12,544 bases of DNA from Chloroflexota bacterium. Lineage in GTDB: Bacteria; Chloroflexota; Anaerolineae; Anaerolineales; DRMV01. Below are positions 1 to 6,337 of this stretch, in pieces. A program made the translations under genes and the position numbers. The DNA lies in contig JAADFA010000028.1 of the NCBI GenBank assembly GCA_013153135.1, forward strand, positions 1 to 12,544, written 5' to 3'. Position 1 is the stretch's first letter. Every line of letters starts with the position of its first letter. A model generated the notes under the pieces. It was given only the letters and a program-made list of their open reading frames with translations. It made no database searches and was not told where the DNA came from.

Positions 1-475
1 GGGTATCGCTCACGCTGAAGTGGTCCAAGAACGGGTCGACGTGCACCGCGAACTTGCGGTGCGGTTCGGGCTTCGCGTCGCGATAGACCTCTACCCGGTC
101 GCCATAAATGGCCAGGACATCCCGCAGCGAAGCGCGCACCAGCAGCCCCGGCGAAGGGGCGATATACTCGGCCACCAGGCGGACGGCCTCCCAATCTTGG
201 GATAGCGGCAAGAGCGAGGGCAAAGGCGTGCCGCTGTGGACGGGATAGCGCGGGGTAGGCGTCGGGGTAATGGTTGGGGTCGCGGTGTTCGTGGGGGTGG
301 GCGTAATGGTTGGCGTGGCGCTCGGTGACGGGGAAGGCGACGGTGTCTTCGTAGGCGCTTGGGTCGGGGATGGGGTAAGCGGTTGCGGCGTGAGACCGTG
401 GGAACCACAAGCGCCAAAGCTAAGGCTCACGAGCAAGAGTCCGAACAGAAGCAAGAGGTGGTGTTTTAAGGCCAT
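1..475 (-). CDS. Lipoprotein with Thr/Pro-rich linker (N-terminal part)
   Basis: The frame stays open to the window edge, giving 158 N-terminal codons; the C-terminus lies outside. The start ATG (complement of 473-475) is preceded by GGAGG six bases upstream. Residues 1-22 form a signal peptide (MALKHH, then a Leu-rich core) ending in FGAC, so Cys23 is the likely lipidated residue; Phe at -3 is an unusual lipobox position. Residues of about 29-75 are a low-complexity Thr/Pro/Ser linker, typical of Chloroflexota surface proteins. A folded region starts near residue 77 (RYPVHSGTPLPSLLPLSQDW) and I do not recognise the family. Inference: a cell-surface, membrane-anchored protein with an extracellular domain. 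It is divergent from the genes to its right, separated by about 550 bases without an intact gene. Confidence 0.8.
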   Translation of the reverse strand, partial: MALKHHLLLLFGLLLVSLSFGACGSHGLTPQPLTPSPTQAPTKTPSPSPSPSATPTITPTPTNTATPTITPTPTPRYPVHSGTPLPSLLPLSQDWEAVRLVAEYIAPSPGLLVRASLRDVLAIYGDRVEVYRDAKPEPHRKFAVHVDPFLDHFSVSDT

Positions 476-686
476 GAGATTCCTCCGTGAATTTCGACGT
501 TCTTCTGAGGGAGGAAGCAGCCAACAAGATTTTGGTCATGCGCGCGGGTTGTCTATTGTTAGGCTTAGTATCCTAGGAGCCGTGGGAGCAGCAGCGTGGG
601 CGCGCGTCTTTGTAGTGAGAGCAGATCCCAGCATCCTGACGCAAGTGCAGATGGGCTGCCATGGTGGTGGCTTTGTGTCATTATAA
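476..686. other. Intergenic stretch without recognised gene
   Basis: I see no convincing gene or RNA here. It should contain the promoter of the minus-strand lipoprotein gene. A perfect ATTATAAT palindrome at 680-687 offers a TATAAT -10 hexamer on both strands, but I see no good -35 element at the right distance on either strand. Confidence 0.5.
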
Positions 687-857
687 TACCACTTTGTTAC
701 TAAGAGCCTGGGGATTCCCTATCAGTGGCAGCGTGGGTATGACGTCTTTTCGGTCTCGAAGCAGGATGTGCCTCGGGGCGTGGCCTACATTCGCCGACAA
801 AAAACGCAGCACGCGCGTGGTGCCGCGGGCTGGAACATCGTGGCGAGGATAACCTAA
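687..857 (+). pseudogene. Remnant of IS200-like (Y1/RAYT-type) transposase
   Basis: An open frame of 56 codons follows an in-frame stop at 684-686 and ends at TAA 855-857. It has no start codon of its own that makes sense for the family. The translation contains LGIPYQWQRGYDVFSVSKQD and then VAYIRRQKTQHARG. This matches the C-terminal pattern of Y1 (IS200-like or REP-associated) transposases as I know them: WQ-x-GY-x-x-FSVS, then YI-x-x-Q-x-x-H. The catalytic HUH motif and Tyr that belong in the N-terminal part are absent. From about 822 the DNA is identical over 14 bases (GCCGCGGGCTGGAA) to the left arm and loop of the dispersed hairpin repeat found at 2993 and 12508. The end of the frame is therefore probably repeat sequence fused to the gene fragment. 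A dead fragment, not a working transposase. Confidence 0.62.
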
Positions 858-902
858 CGCAGGAACCATCCGGCCCAACACGCGGGCGTGCGGTGGGGAA
901 TT

Positions 903-961
903 TCTCGCGGGCGGGTTCCGCCGCCCGCGGCATGGGCTTCTACGAGATTTGCCTGCACCCC
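903..961 (+). repeat. REP-like repeat copy 1 (hairpin A plus conserved tail)
   Basis: A perfect 8-bp hairpin pairs GCGGGCGG (907-914) with CCGCCCGC (921-928) around the loop GTTCCG, extendable by one further C-G pair. The 38 bases at 924-961 match 3103-3140 with a single mismatch. The copy lies just upstream of the promoter of the next operon. Confidence 0.8.
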
Positions 962-983
962 CAGTGTGCAGGCGGCTGAATCT

Positions 984-1011
984 GCCCGCGGGCTGTGCTA
1001 AAATGGACGTG
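984..1011 (+). promoter_or_regulatory. Extended -10 promoter for the membrane protein-gap operon
   Basis: TGC-TAAAAT (996-1004) fits an extended -10 element (TGn plus a 5/6 match to TATAAT). No good -35 is visible near 976-981. It is preceded by the palindrome GCCCGCGGGC (984-993), which looks like a degenerate piece of the hairpin repeat. The predicted transcript start near 1011 leaves about 22 bases before the start codon. Confidence 0.45.
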
Positions 1012-1032
1012 ACCTTTGGCTGGAGGCGCGCC

Positions 1033-1767
1033 ATGATTCAAGCGCTTTTCGCGTTCTTGGTGCTTTTGGGCATTGCGAGCCTGATGGGGCTGCTAACGTT
1101 ATTGATGCAACCGGAGCGGCTTTATCAACGCCTACGGCCCCTGATGGCCTTTCGACGCCTGCACCAAGGGCTGGCCCTGGCTATGGAAGAAGGCCAACGA
1201 CTGCAATATACTGTCGGCCGGGGCCCGCTCACTGGGGGGAGCAGCACAGCCAGCTCGCTGGTCGCGCTCGCGGCTTTGCGTCCCATTGTGCGCACCGCCC
1301 TGCGCGGGGATAAGCCACCAGCCATCACCGTGGGCGAGCCCAGTACCTACGTGCTTGCGGATAGTACTACCCGTACCGCGTGTTATGAACATCGCGCGGA
1401 GGACCGTTGCCAGGGCACCGTGCGGCTGGTGGGTATGGACGAGAGCACCTATGCCGCGGGCGCTGTGGTGATGGCACACGGGGGCCGGAGCGCGCTCACC
1501 CTCGGCTTGGGTCACATGGGCGGCGAGATCGCGCTCGCGGTTGACGCGAGCCAACGCTTTGTCGGCGGCACGGATCACCTCACCGGTCAAGCCGTACTCT
1601 TCGCGTTAGGCGATGAAGCCCTGTTGGGCGAAGAGGCCCTGGCCGCCGGTGCTTACACCCAAGCACACCCTATGCACGCGGCCTCATTGTGGGTCCAAGA
1701 TATCCTGCGTTGGCTGCTCATCCTGGTGCTTCTCGGAGGTGGGTTGCTCTACACCTTTTTACCCTAA
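1033..1767 (+). CDS. Membrane protein of unknown function, two terminal TM helices (DUF6754-like)
   Basis: A 244-residue protein starting at ATG 1033 with GGAGG at 1022-1026, six bases upstream. A further in-frame ATG at 949 has no ribosome binding site and would place the promoter inside the gene, so 1033 is preferred. Residues of about 3-25 (ALFAFLVLLGIASLMGLLTLL) are one membrane segment and about 222-243 (LRWLLILVLLGGGLLYTF) a second. Between them is a Gly/Ala-rich soluble region with TGGSSTASSLVALAALRPIV, VGEPSTYVLAD, ESTYAAGA, LGLGHMGGEIALAVD and GDEALLGEEALAAGAYTQ. From memory this pattern resembles the Chloroflexota family DUF6754; no search was run. No enzyme motif is evident. It ends 33 bases before gap with no visible terminator between, so the two are probably cotranscribed. 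The function is unknown. Confidence 0.75.
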   Translation: MIQALFAFLVLLGIASLMGLLTLLMQPERLYQRLRPLMAFRRLHQGLALAMEEGQRLQYTVGRGPLTGGSSTASSLVALAALRPIVRTALRGDKPPAITVGEPSTYVLADSTTRTACYEHRAEDRCQGTVRLVGMDESTYAAGAVVMAHGGRSALTLGLGHMGGEIALAVDASQRFVGGTDHLTGQAVLFALGDEALLGEEALAAGAYTQAHPMHAASLWVQDILRWLLILVLLGGGLLYTFLP

Positions 1768-1800
1768 GTTACCCCGAGGCATTCGCCAAAGGAGGTCCCC

Positions 1801-2829
1801 ATGACCGTTCGAGTTGGTATTAACGGATTTGGCCGCATTGGCCGCCAGGTTCTCAAAGCCATCCTTGAGCGCCATCCCCAAACCTTGACCGTCGTTGCGA
1901 TCAATGACCTTTACCCAGCGGAGACCAACGCGCATTTGTTCAAATATGACTCTAACTACGGCACCTTTCCCGGCACCGTTGAGGTCGTGGATGGGGACTT
2001 GGTCATCAACGGCCAACGGGTGCGCGTATTCGCGGAACGCGATCCTCGCAACCTGCCCTGGCGCGATCTGGGCGTCGACATTGTAATCGAGGCCACGGGC
2101 GTCTTCCGCGATGCAACCAAAGACCCCGGCCCTTGGTCTCATATCCGCCAAGGGGGAGCGAAGAAAGTTATTATCACCGCGCCCGCGAAGGGCGAGGACC
2201 TCACTGTTGTCCTGGGCGTGAATCACGAGCTCTACGACCCCGCGAAGCACCACGTGGTTTCCAACGCATCCTGCACCACCAACTGCCTCGCGCCTGTGGC
2301 CAAGGTCATCCACGAAGCCTTTGGCATCAAACAAGGGCTCATGACCACCGTGCACGCGTACACCAACGACCAACGCATCCTCGACCTCGCGCACCCGAAG
2401 GACCTGCGCCGCGCGCGCGCGGCGGCCATCAACATGATTCCTACGACCACGGGCGCGGCCAAGGCATTGGGCAAGGTCATTCCCGAGCTCGCGGGCAAAT
2501 TCGACGGCATGGCCGTGCGTGTGCCCACGCCCACCGTATCCCTGGTGGACTTTGTCGCGGTGGTGGAAAAGCCTGTGACTGTAGAAGAAGTCAATGCAGT
2601 TCTTAAAGCCGCGGCCGAGGGGCCACTCAAGGGCATCCTGGGCTATTCTGAAGAGCCTCTGGTCTCCAGCGATTACAAGGGCGATGATCGGTCCTCAATC
2701 GTGGATGCGCTCTCCACGCGTGTGATTGGCGGTACCATGATCAAAGTGCTCTCGTGGTACGACAATGAGTGGGGGTATGCGTGCCGCACCGCGGACCTGG
2801 CCGCGTTGATGGCGGAGAAAGGCGTTTAG
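1801..2829 (+). CDS. gap: Glyceraldehyde-3-phosphate dehydrogenase (type I)
   Basis: The enzyme oxidises glyceraldehyde 3-phosphate with NAD+ and phosphate to 1,3-bisphosphoglycerate in central glycolysis. The 342-residue length is normal for the family. The N-terminal dinucleotide-binding motif NGFGRIGR spans residues 8-15. Asp36 in AINDL is the residue usually linked to NAD+ preference. The catalytic motif SNASCTTNCLAP carries the nucleophile Cys158. Other conserved stretches are HAYTNDQR, INMIPTTTGAAKALG, RVPTPTVSLVDF and the C-terminal WYDNEWGY. The ATG has AAAGGAGG just upstream. It sits behind the unknown membrane protein, an arrangement whose meaning is unclear. No other glycolytic gene is present in the window. 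Confidence 0.97.
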   Translation: MTVRVGINGFGRIGRQVLKAILERHPQTLTVVAINDLYPAETNAHLFKYDSNYGTFPGTVEVVDGDLVINGQRVRVFAERDPRNLPWRDLGVDIVIEATGVFRDATKDPGPWSHIRQGGAKKVIITAPAKGEDLTVVLGVNHELYDPAKHHVVSNASCTTNCLAPVAKVIHEAFGIKQGLMTTVHAYTNDQRILDLAHPKDLRRARAAAINMIPTTTGAAKALGKVIPELAGKFDGMAVRVPTPTVSLVDFVAVVEKPVTVEEVNAVLKAAAEGPLKGILGYSEEPLVSSDYKGDDRSSIVDALSTRVIGGTMIKVLSWYDNEWGYACRTADLAALMAEKGV

Positions 2830-2848
2830 CCCGACAACGCGGGCTTTG
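2828..2848 (+). terminator. Weak intrinsic terminator candidate after gap
   Basis: AGCCCG (2828-2833, overlapping the gap stop codon) pairs with CGGGCT (2840-2845), followed by only three T residues. The stem is short, so this is a weak candidate; the longer hairpin at 2877-2899 may contribute. Confidence 0.35.
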
Positions 2849-2876
2849 GGTGCACGCGAATGTTGTTCAAGCAGGC

Positions 2877-2899
2877 GCCGCGGGCAGAAAGCCCGCGGC
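2877..2899 (+). repeat. REP-like hairpin B, copy 2
   Basis: Perfect 9-bp stem GCCGCGGGC / GCCCGCGGC with loop AGAAA. The arms are identical to those at 2993-3015 and 12508-12530, where the loop is TGGAA. It is followed by TTT and lies 47 bases after gap, so it might also help end or protect the gap transcript. Confidence 0.75.
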
Positions 2900-2943
2900 T
2901 TTGCGCGAATACCCAATTTGACGCGTTGGGCGCGCGGCCGACG

Positions 2944-3030
2944 ACGAGGATAGCAGGCAGGTTCCGCCGCCTGCGGCCCGTGCTCGCATGCCGCCGCGGG
3001 CTGGAAGCCCGCGGCGAGTTGCCATAAAAT
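2944..3030 (+). repeat. REP-like repeat copy 3 (hairpins A and B)
   Basis: Hairpin A pairs GCAGGC (2953-2958) with GCCTGC (2969-2974). Hairpin B is a perfect 9-bp stem (2993-3001 with 3007-3015) with loop TGGAA. The tail GAGTTGCCATAAAAT (3016-3030) closely matches the tail at 12531-12544. Relative to copy 1, stem A carries a compensated G-C to A-T change at its third pair. Confidence 0.85.
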
Positions 3031-3031
3031 T

Positions 3032-3058
3032 GCGCGCGAGCTGGCAGGCTCAGCGCGC
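3032..3058 (+). repeat. GC-rich hairpin between repeat copies
   Basis: GCGCGC-GAGC (3032-3041) pairs with GCTC-A-GCGCGC (3048-3058), giving 10 bp with one bulged A and loop TGGCAG. It is unlike hairpins A and B but lies directly between two repeat copies. Unassigned. Confidence 0.6.
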
Positions 3059-3076
3059 GGGAACGCACGTCAGACG

Positions 3077-3140
3077 GCGAGGATAGCGGGCGGGTTTCGC
3101 CACCCGCGGCATAGGCTTCTACGAGATTTGCCTGCACCCC
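3077..3140 (+). repeat. REP-like repeat copy 4 (hairpin A plus conserved tail)
   Basis: GCGAGGATAGCGGGCGGG leads into a stem of which five pairs are perfect (3086-3090 with 3103-3107). The 38-base tail 3103-3140 matches 924-961 with one mismatch. It ends 11 bases before the -35 element of the arg operon, as copy 1 also ends shortly before a promoter. Confidence 0.8.
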
Positions 3141-3151
3141 GAGTTGAGCCC

Positions 3152-3180
3152 TTGACACGCGGGGCAAGGCCGAGTATAAC
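3152..3180 (+). promoter_or_regulatory. Sigma-70-like promoter of the arg operon
   Basis: Perfect -35 TTGACA (3152-3157), a 17-base spacer, and -10 TATAAC (3175-3180, 5/6). The predicted transcript start is 3186-3189, which coincides with the first codon of the leader peptide. Confidence 0.85.
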
Positions 3181-3188
3181 AAGGCCCG

Positions 3189-3251
3189 ATGAACGGTAAG
3201 GTTGTGCGCGCCCGTCGTCCTCGTCGCCCTAAGCGGATGGCCCGCCCATAA
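3189..3251 (+). CDS. Arginine-rich leader peptide of the arg operon
   Basis: A 20-codon ORF reads MNGKVVRARRPRRPKRMARP and then TAA. Seven codons are Arg (positions 7, 9, 10, 12, 13, 16, 19) and two are Lys. It lies between a consensus promoter and an intrinsic terminator upstream of argG, the arrangement of attenuator leader peptides such as those of trp and his operons. No Shine-Dalgarno is possible because the ATG starts only eight bases after the -10 element; translation would be leaderless or nearly so. Arg codons are CGC, CGT and CGG. The peptide itself probably has no function; its translation speed would sense charged tRNA-Arg. A chance Arg-rich frame in GC-rich DNA is the alternative, but the position and the downstream structures argue against it. 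Confidence 0.75.
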   Translation: MNGKVVRARRPRRPKRMARP

Positions 3252-3303
3252 GTGGGGTGGGGCGCTTACGGGCGCGCCTGTCCTGACCACGCTCACGCGC
3301 ACC

Positions 3304-3331
3304 AGGCCCTTCCCCACGGAAGGGCCTTTTT
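3304..3331 (+). terminator. Intrinsic terminator of the arg leader
   Basis: AGGCCCTTCC (3304-3313) pairs perfectly with GGAAGGGCCT (3318-3327) around the tetraloop CCAC, followed by a run of five T (3327-3331). It lies before argG in the same transcript, as expected for an attenuator. Confidence 0.9.
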
Positions 3332-3379
3332 GTTATGCTTGTGGGGCAAGGTACCACCCCATCCAAAGGAGAGATGCGT

Positions 3380-4648
3380 ATGCCCGGTTCTCTGCGCGGT
3401 AAGGTCAAAAAAGTGGTGCTCGCCTACTCAGGCGGCCTGGACACGTCCATCATCATCCCCTGGCTCAAAGAAACTTATGGGTGCGAGATCATTGCATTTA
3501 CCGCAGACCTGGGCCAAGGCGAAGAGCTTGACGGCTTAGAGGAAAAGGCCCTGGCCAGCGGCGCGAGCAAGTTCATTCTCAAAGATCTACGCGAAGAGTT
3601 CGCGGAGGATTACCTCTTTCGCCTGCTGCGCAGCGGGGCCGTGTATGAGCGCAAATACCTCTTGGGCACGGCCATCGCGCGGCCTCTGATCGCGAAGCAC
3701 CAAGTCGAAATCGCGCATCAAGAAGGCGCGGACGCGGTCGCCCATGGCGCGACGGGCAAAGGAAACGACCAGGTCCGCTTTGAGCTCACCTACATGGCCC
3801 TGGACCCGCGGCTCAAGATCATCGCGCCCTGGCGTGAGTGGCACATCCGCTCCCGCCTGGACGCGCTGGAGTATGCGCGCGCGAAGGGCGTTCCCGTCAC
3901 CGCGACGGAGAAAACCATCTACAGCCGCGATAGCAACCTGTGGCACCTTTCCCACGAAGGCGGGCCCCTGGAAGACCCGTGGTACGAGCCAGATGAGTCC
4001 ATTTGGCTGCGCACGGTCTCGCCCATGAACGCACCCGACGAACCTGAATACGTCGAAATCGAGTTCGAAAGCGGCACGCCCGTCGCGGTCAATGGCAAGC
4101 GCATGAGCCCAGCCAAGTTGATCGAATACCTAAACGCGCTGGGCAGCACGCACGGCATCGGCCGGGTGGATATGGTCGAAAATCGCCTCGTGGGCATGAA
4201 ATCGCGCGGGCTCTATGAGACCCCGGGCGGCACCATTCTCTCCATAGCCCACAAAGAGCTGGAGTCGCTGGTGCTCGACCACGCGACCATGCAATTCAAG
4301 GACCTGGTCGCGCTTAAGTACGGCGAGCTGGTATATCAGGGCTTGTGGTTCTCACCCTTGCGTGAGGCCCTGGACGCGTTCATTGACAACACCCAAGGCC
4401 CTGTGACCGGCGTGGTCCGGCTCAAGCTCTACAAGGGCAACGTCATCCCCGCGGGGCGCAAGAGCCCCTTCAGCCTTTACCGCGAAGACTTCGCGACCTT
4501 TGGCTATGACGATGTATATGACCAGGCCGATGCTGCGGGCTTCATCCGGCTCTTTGGCCTGCCGCTGAAGGTGCGCGCGCTCAACAACCTGCCCGTGGCC
4601 GGGCTGGATCTGCCCAAGCCGGATTACTCGCGCTTCAAGCGAGACTAA
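3380..4648 (+). CDS. argG: Argininosuccinate synthase
   Basis: Condenses citrulline and aspartate using ATP (to AMP and PPi) to give argininosuccinate, the next-to-last step of arginine synthesis. The 422 residues fit the family (about 400). The ATP-pyrophosphatase loop AYSGGLDTS spans residues 15-23, and HGATGKGNDQVRFE lies at about 122-135. Other typical stretches are ERKYLLGTAIARP, APWREW and HLSHEGGPLEDP. The start at 3380 is chosen because AAAGGAG (3365-3371) is eight bases upstream; an in-frame ATG at 3374 is only two bases from that site, and one at 3335 lies in the terminator region without a site. First gene after the attenuator; argH follows 33 bases downstream, so the two are probably one operon. 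Confidence 0.97.
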   Translation: MPGSLRGKVKKVVLAYSGGLDTSIIIPWLKETYGCEIIAFTADLGQGEELDGLEEKALASGASKFILKDLREEFAEDYLFRLLRSGAVYERKYLLGTAIARPLIAKHQVEIAHQEGADAVAHGATGKGNDQVRFELTYMALDPRLKIIAPWREWHIRSRLDALEYARAKGVPVTATEKTIYSRDSNLWHLSHEGGPLEDPWYEPDESIWLRTVSPMNAPDEPEYVEIEFESGTPVAVNGKRMSPAKLIEYLNALGSTHGIGRVDMVENRLVGMKSRGLYETPGGTILSIAHKELESLVLDHATMQFKDLVALKYGELVYQGLWFSPLREALDAFIDNTQGPVTGVVRLKLYKGNVIPAGRKSPFSLYREDFATFGYDDVYDQADAAGFIRLFGLPLKVRALNNLPVAGLDLPKPDYSRFKRD

Positions 4649-4681
4649 ACACGGCACGGCGGCTGGGAGGAGGCAAGCACG

Positions 4682-6109
4682 ATGGGCTCTCAAGACCACC
4701 ACGCGCTTTGGGGCGGACGCTTCGCCCAAGGGCCAGATCCTCGCTTTTGGGCGCTGAACGCGTCGCTGCCCGTAGACCGGCGCTTGGGCCGGTATGACGC
4801 GCGTGCGTCGCGCGCGTGGGCCCACGCGCTGGGCCAAGCCGGGGTACTTACACCGGACGAGGTGGCCGCGTTGGACCGCGGACTACAGCGCATCGAGGCC
4901 GAATTTCAAAATGGCACCTTCCCTTTCGACCCCGGGGATGAAGATGTGCATACCGCGATCGAGCGGCGATTGAAGGAGCTCATCGGCGAGCCTGCGCTCA
5001 AGCTGCACACAGGCCGCAGCCGTAACGACCAGGTGGTCACCGCGTTCCGTCTGTGGATGCGCGACGCAGTGGATACCCTGGCGGCCGATGTGGCTATGTT
5101 AATGCACGCGCTGCTCGAACGAGCTGAAGCCGATATCAATACTTTAGCTCCTGGCTATACGCACTTGCAACAGGCCCAGCCCATCCTCCTCGCCCACCTC
5201 TGGCTCGCTCACTTCTGGGCCCTCGCACGCGACCGCCAACGCCTCGCCCAGCTGCGCCTCCGCCTCAACGTCCTCCCCCTGGGCTCGGGCGCCCTGGCCG
5301 GTACCACCGTGCCCATCGACCGCGAAGCCCTCGCCCAGGCCCTCGGCTTCCAAGCCATCACCCCCAATAGCTGGGACGCGGTCGCAGACCGGGATTTTGT
5401 GGCCGAATTCCTCTTCATCGCGGCCCTCATCGGCGTGCACCTCAGCCGTTTGGCCGAGCAGGTCATCCTCTTCAATACCCGCGAGTTCGGCTTCCTAACC
5501 CTGGATGACCGCTTCAGCACCGGCTCAAGCCTGATGCCTCAAAAGAAAAACCCCGACGGCTTCGAACTCGCACGCGGCAAAGCCGGTACCCTCATCGGCC
5601 AGCTAACGGGCTTGCTCATTACCCTCAAAGCTTTGCCCTCCGCGTACGATAAAGACTTGCAAGAAGACAAAGCCCCTACATTCCGCGCGTTCGACGAGCT
5701 GCATCGCTTACTCCCAGTACTGGCCGAGAGCTTACGCACCCTGCACGTTCACCCAGACCGTACCGAAGCCGCCCTGGACCCGGCAACACTGGCTACCGAC
5801 CTGGCCGACTATTTGGTCGAGCGCGGGGTCCCCTTCCGCGAGGCCCATCGCATCGTTGGCCAGCTGGTGCGCCGCGCGGAGGCCTTGGGCCTCGGTCTAC
5901 ACCAGTTGCCCTTGGCCGAGCTACAGGCCGCACACCCCGCGTTTCAAGAGGACGTGTATACGCGCGCCCTGAACCCACGCGCCGCGCTCACGCGGCGAGA
6001 TGTGCCCGGCGGAACCGCACCCAACCGGGTGCGCGCTCAAATCCAACAGGCCCGCGCAACCCTGGAGGACCCGGGGCCCTTCGGCCCCGTTCCTCACCCC
6101 GAACCCTAA
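4682..6109 (+). CDS. argH: Argininosuccinate lyase
   Basis: Splits argininosuccinate into arginine and fumarate, the last step of the pathway. The 475-residue length is usual for the fumarase/aspartase superfamily member. The N-terminus has LWGGRF. HTGRSRNDQV binds substrate, GYTHLQQAQP contains Thr160-His161 of the active site, and the family signature GSSLMPQKKNPD (residues 281-292) holds the catalytic serine loop; PSAYDKDLQEDK follows. The start has GGGAGGAGG about nine bases upstream. It lies 33 bases after argG and 19 bases before lysW, so cotranscription is likely. No sign of damage. Confidence 0.97.
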   Translation: MGSQDHHALWGGRFAQGPDPRFWALNASLPVDRRLGRYDARASRAWAHALGQAGVLTPDEVAALDRGLQRIEAEFQNGTFPFDPGDEDVHTAIERRLKELIGEPALKLHTGRSRNDQVVTAFRLWMRDAVDTLAADVAMLMHALLERAEADINTLAPGYTHLQQAQPILLAHLWLAHFWALARDRQRLAQLRLRLNVLPLGSGALAGTTVPIDREALAQALGFQAITPNSWDAVADRDFVAEFLFIAALIGVHLSRLAEQVILFNTREFGFLTLDDRFSTGSSLMPQKKNPDGFELARGKAGTLIGQLTGLLITLKALPSAYDKDLQEDKAPTFRAFDELHRLLPVLAESLRTLHVHPDRTEAALDPATLATDLADYLVERGVPFREAHRIVGQLVRRAEALGLGLHQLPLAELQAAHPAFQEDVYTRALNPRAALTRRDVPGGTAPNRVRAQIQQARATLEDPGPFGPVPHPEP

Positions 6110-6128
6110 ACCCCTATGGAGGACAACG

Positions 6129-6302
6129 ATGGCGATCCAGGTCACGTGCCCCGAATGCGGTGCGGAATTCGAACTGGAGCCAGGGACCGAGGTCCACGAA
6201 ATCGTGGTATGCCCCGAGTGCGGTGTCGACCTCGAGGTCATCTCCCTCGATCCACCTCAGCTGGACCTCGCGCCCATGGAGGAAGAAGACTGGGGCGAAT
6301 AG
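6129..6302 (+). CDS. lysW: LysW-type amino-group carrier protein
   Basis: A 57-residue acidic protein. Its C-terminal glutamate side-chain carboxyl is amide-linked to the alpha-amino group of glutamate or alpha-aminoadipate, protecting and carrying the intermediate through ornithine or lysine synthesis. Two CPEC zinc-binding knuckles (Cys7/Cys10 and Cys28/Cys31) and the diagnostic C-terminus EDWGE are present and intact. The start at 6129 is set by GGAGG at 6118-6122, six bases upstream; an earlier in-frame ATG at 6000 would overlap argH widely and lacks this support. It is flanked by argH and its own ligase, which points to an arginine role. Whether it also serves lysine synthesis cannot be told from the window. 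Confidence 0.93.
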   Translation: MAIQVTCPECGAEFELEPGTEVHEIVVCPECGVDLEVISLDPPQLDLAPMEEEDWGE

Positions 6303-6311
6303 CCCGCGGCT

Positions 6312-6337
6312 GGGGCGGGGCCACGCGGCTCCGCCCC
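6312..6337 (+). promoter_or_regulatory. Strong intercistronic hairpin between lysW and lysX
   Basis: GGGGCGGGGCC (6312-6322) pairs with GGCTCCGCCCC (6327-6337), 11 pairs including one G-T, around the tetraloop ACGC. It starts nine bases after the lysW stop. No T-run follows, so it is not a normal intrinsic terminator. It could protect the upstream mRNA end after processing. Confidence 0.55.

Larger units (their letters stand above)
3187..3331 (+). promoter_or_regulatory. Arginine-responsive transcription attenuator (leader RNA)
   Basis: Four regions behave like a classical attenuator. Region 1, inside the leader peptide, pairs with region 2: 3206-3215 with 3268-3277 (10 perfect pairs), 3231-3235 with 3263-3267, and 3241-3247 with 3255-3261 (one G-U). 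Region 3 and 4 form the terminator at 3304-3327. Region 2 can instead pair with region 3: GGGGTGGGGC (3254-3263) with GCCCTTCCCC (3306-3315), eight Watson-Crick pairs, one G-U and one mismatch, which would block the terminator. Inference: a ribosome finishing at the stop codon (3249-3251) covers region 2 and allows termination; a ribosome stalled on Arg codons frees region 2 for antitermination. One caveat is that a stall at early Arg codons leaves the local 3241-3261 hairpin free to compete. Not folded computationally. Confidence 0.7.

Noticed and set aside
681..1034. Minus-strand 117-codon open frame
   Set aside because: It is a GC-rich shadow over the transposase remnant and hairpin repeats, with no ribosome binding site and no family resemblance.
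2830..3151. CRISPR array
   Set aside because: The repeated hairpins differ in length and spacing and have no regular spacers or cas genes nearby.
3227..3235. CCCTAAGCG in the arg leader is the exact complement of CGCTTAGGG (7801-7809) before glnA
   Set aside because: A single 9-base match between two points in a window of this size is expected by chance; both copies are also explained by local hairpins.
3340..3364. T-box-like sequence (GGGGTGGTACC) on the minus strand
   Set aside because: It reads against argG, lacks the full T-box consensus and stem I features, and no minus-strand gene follows. It stems from a chance GGTACC palindrome near the argG start.
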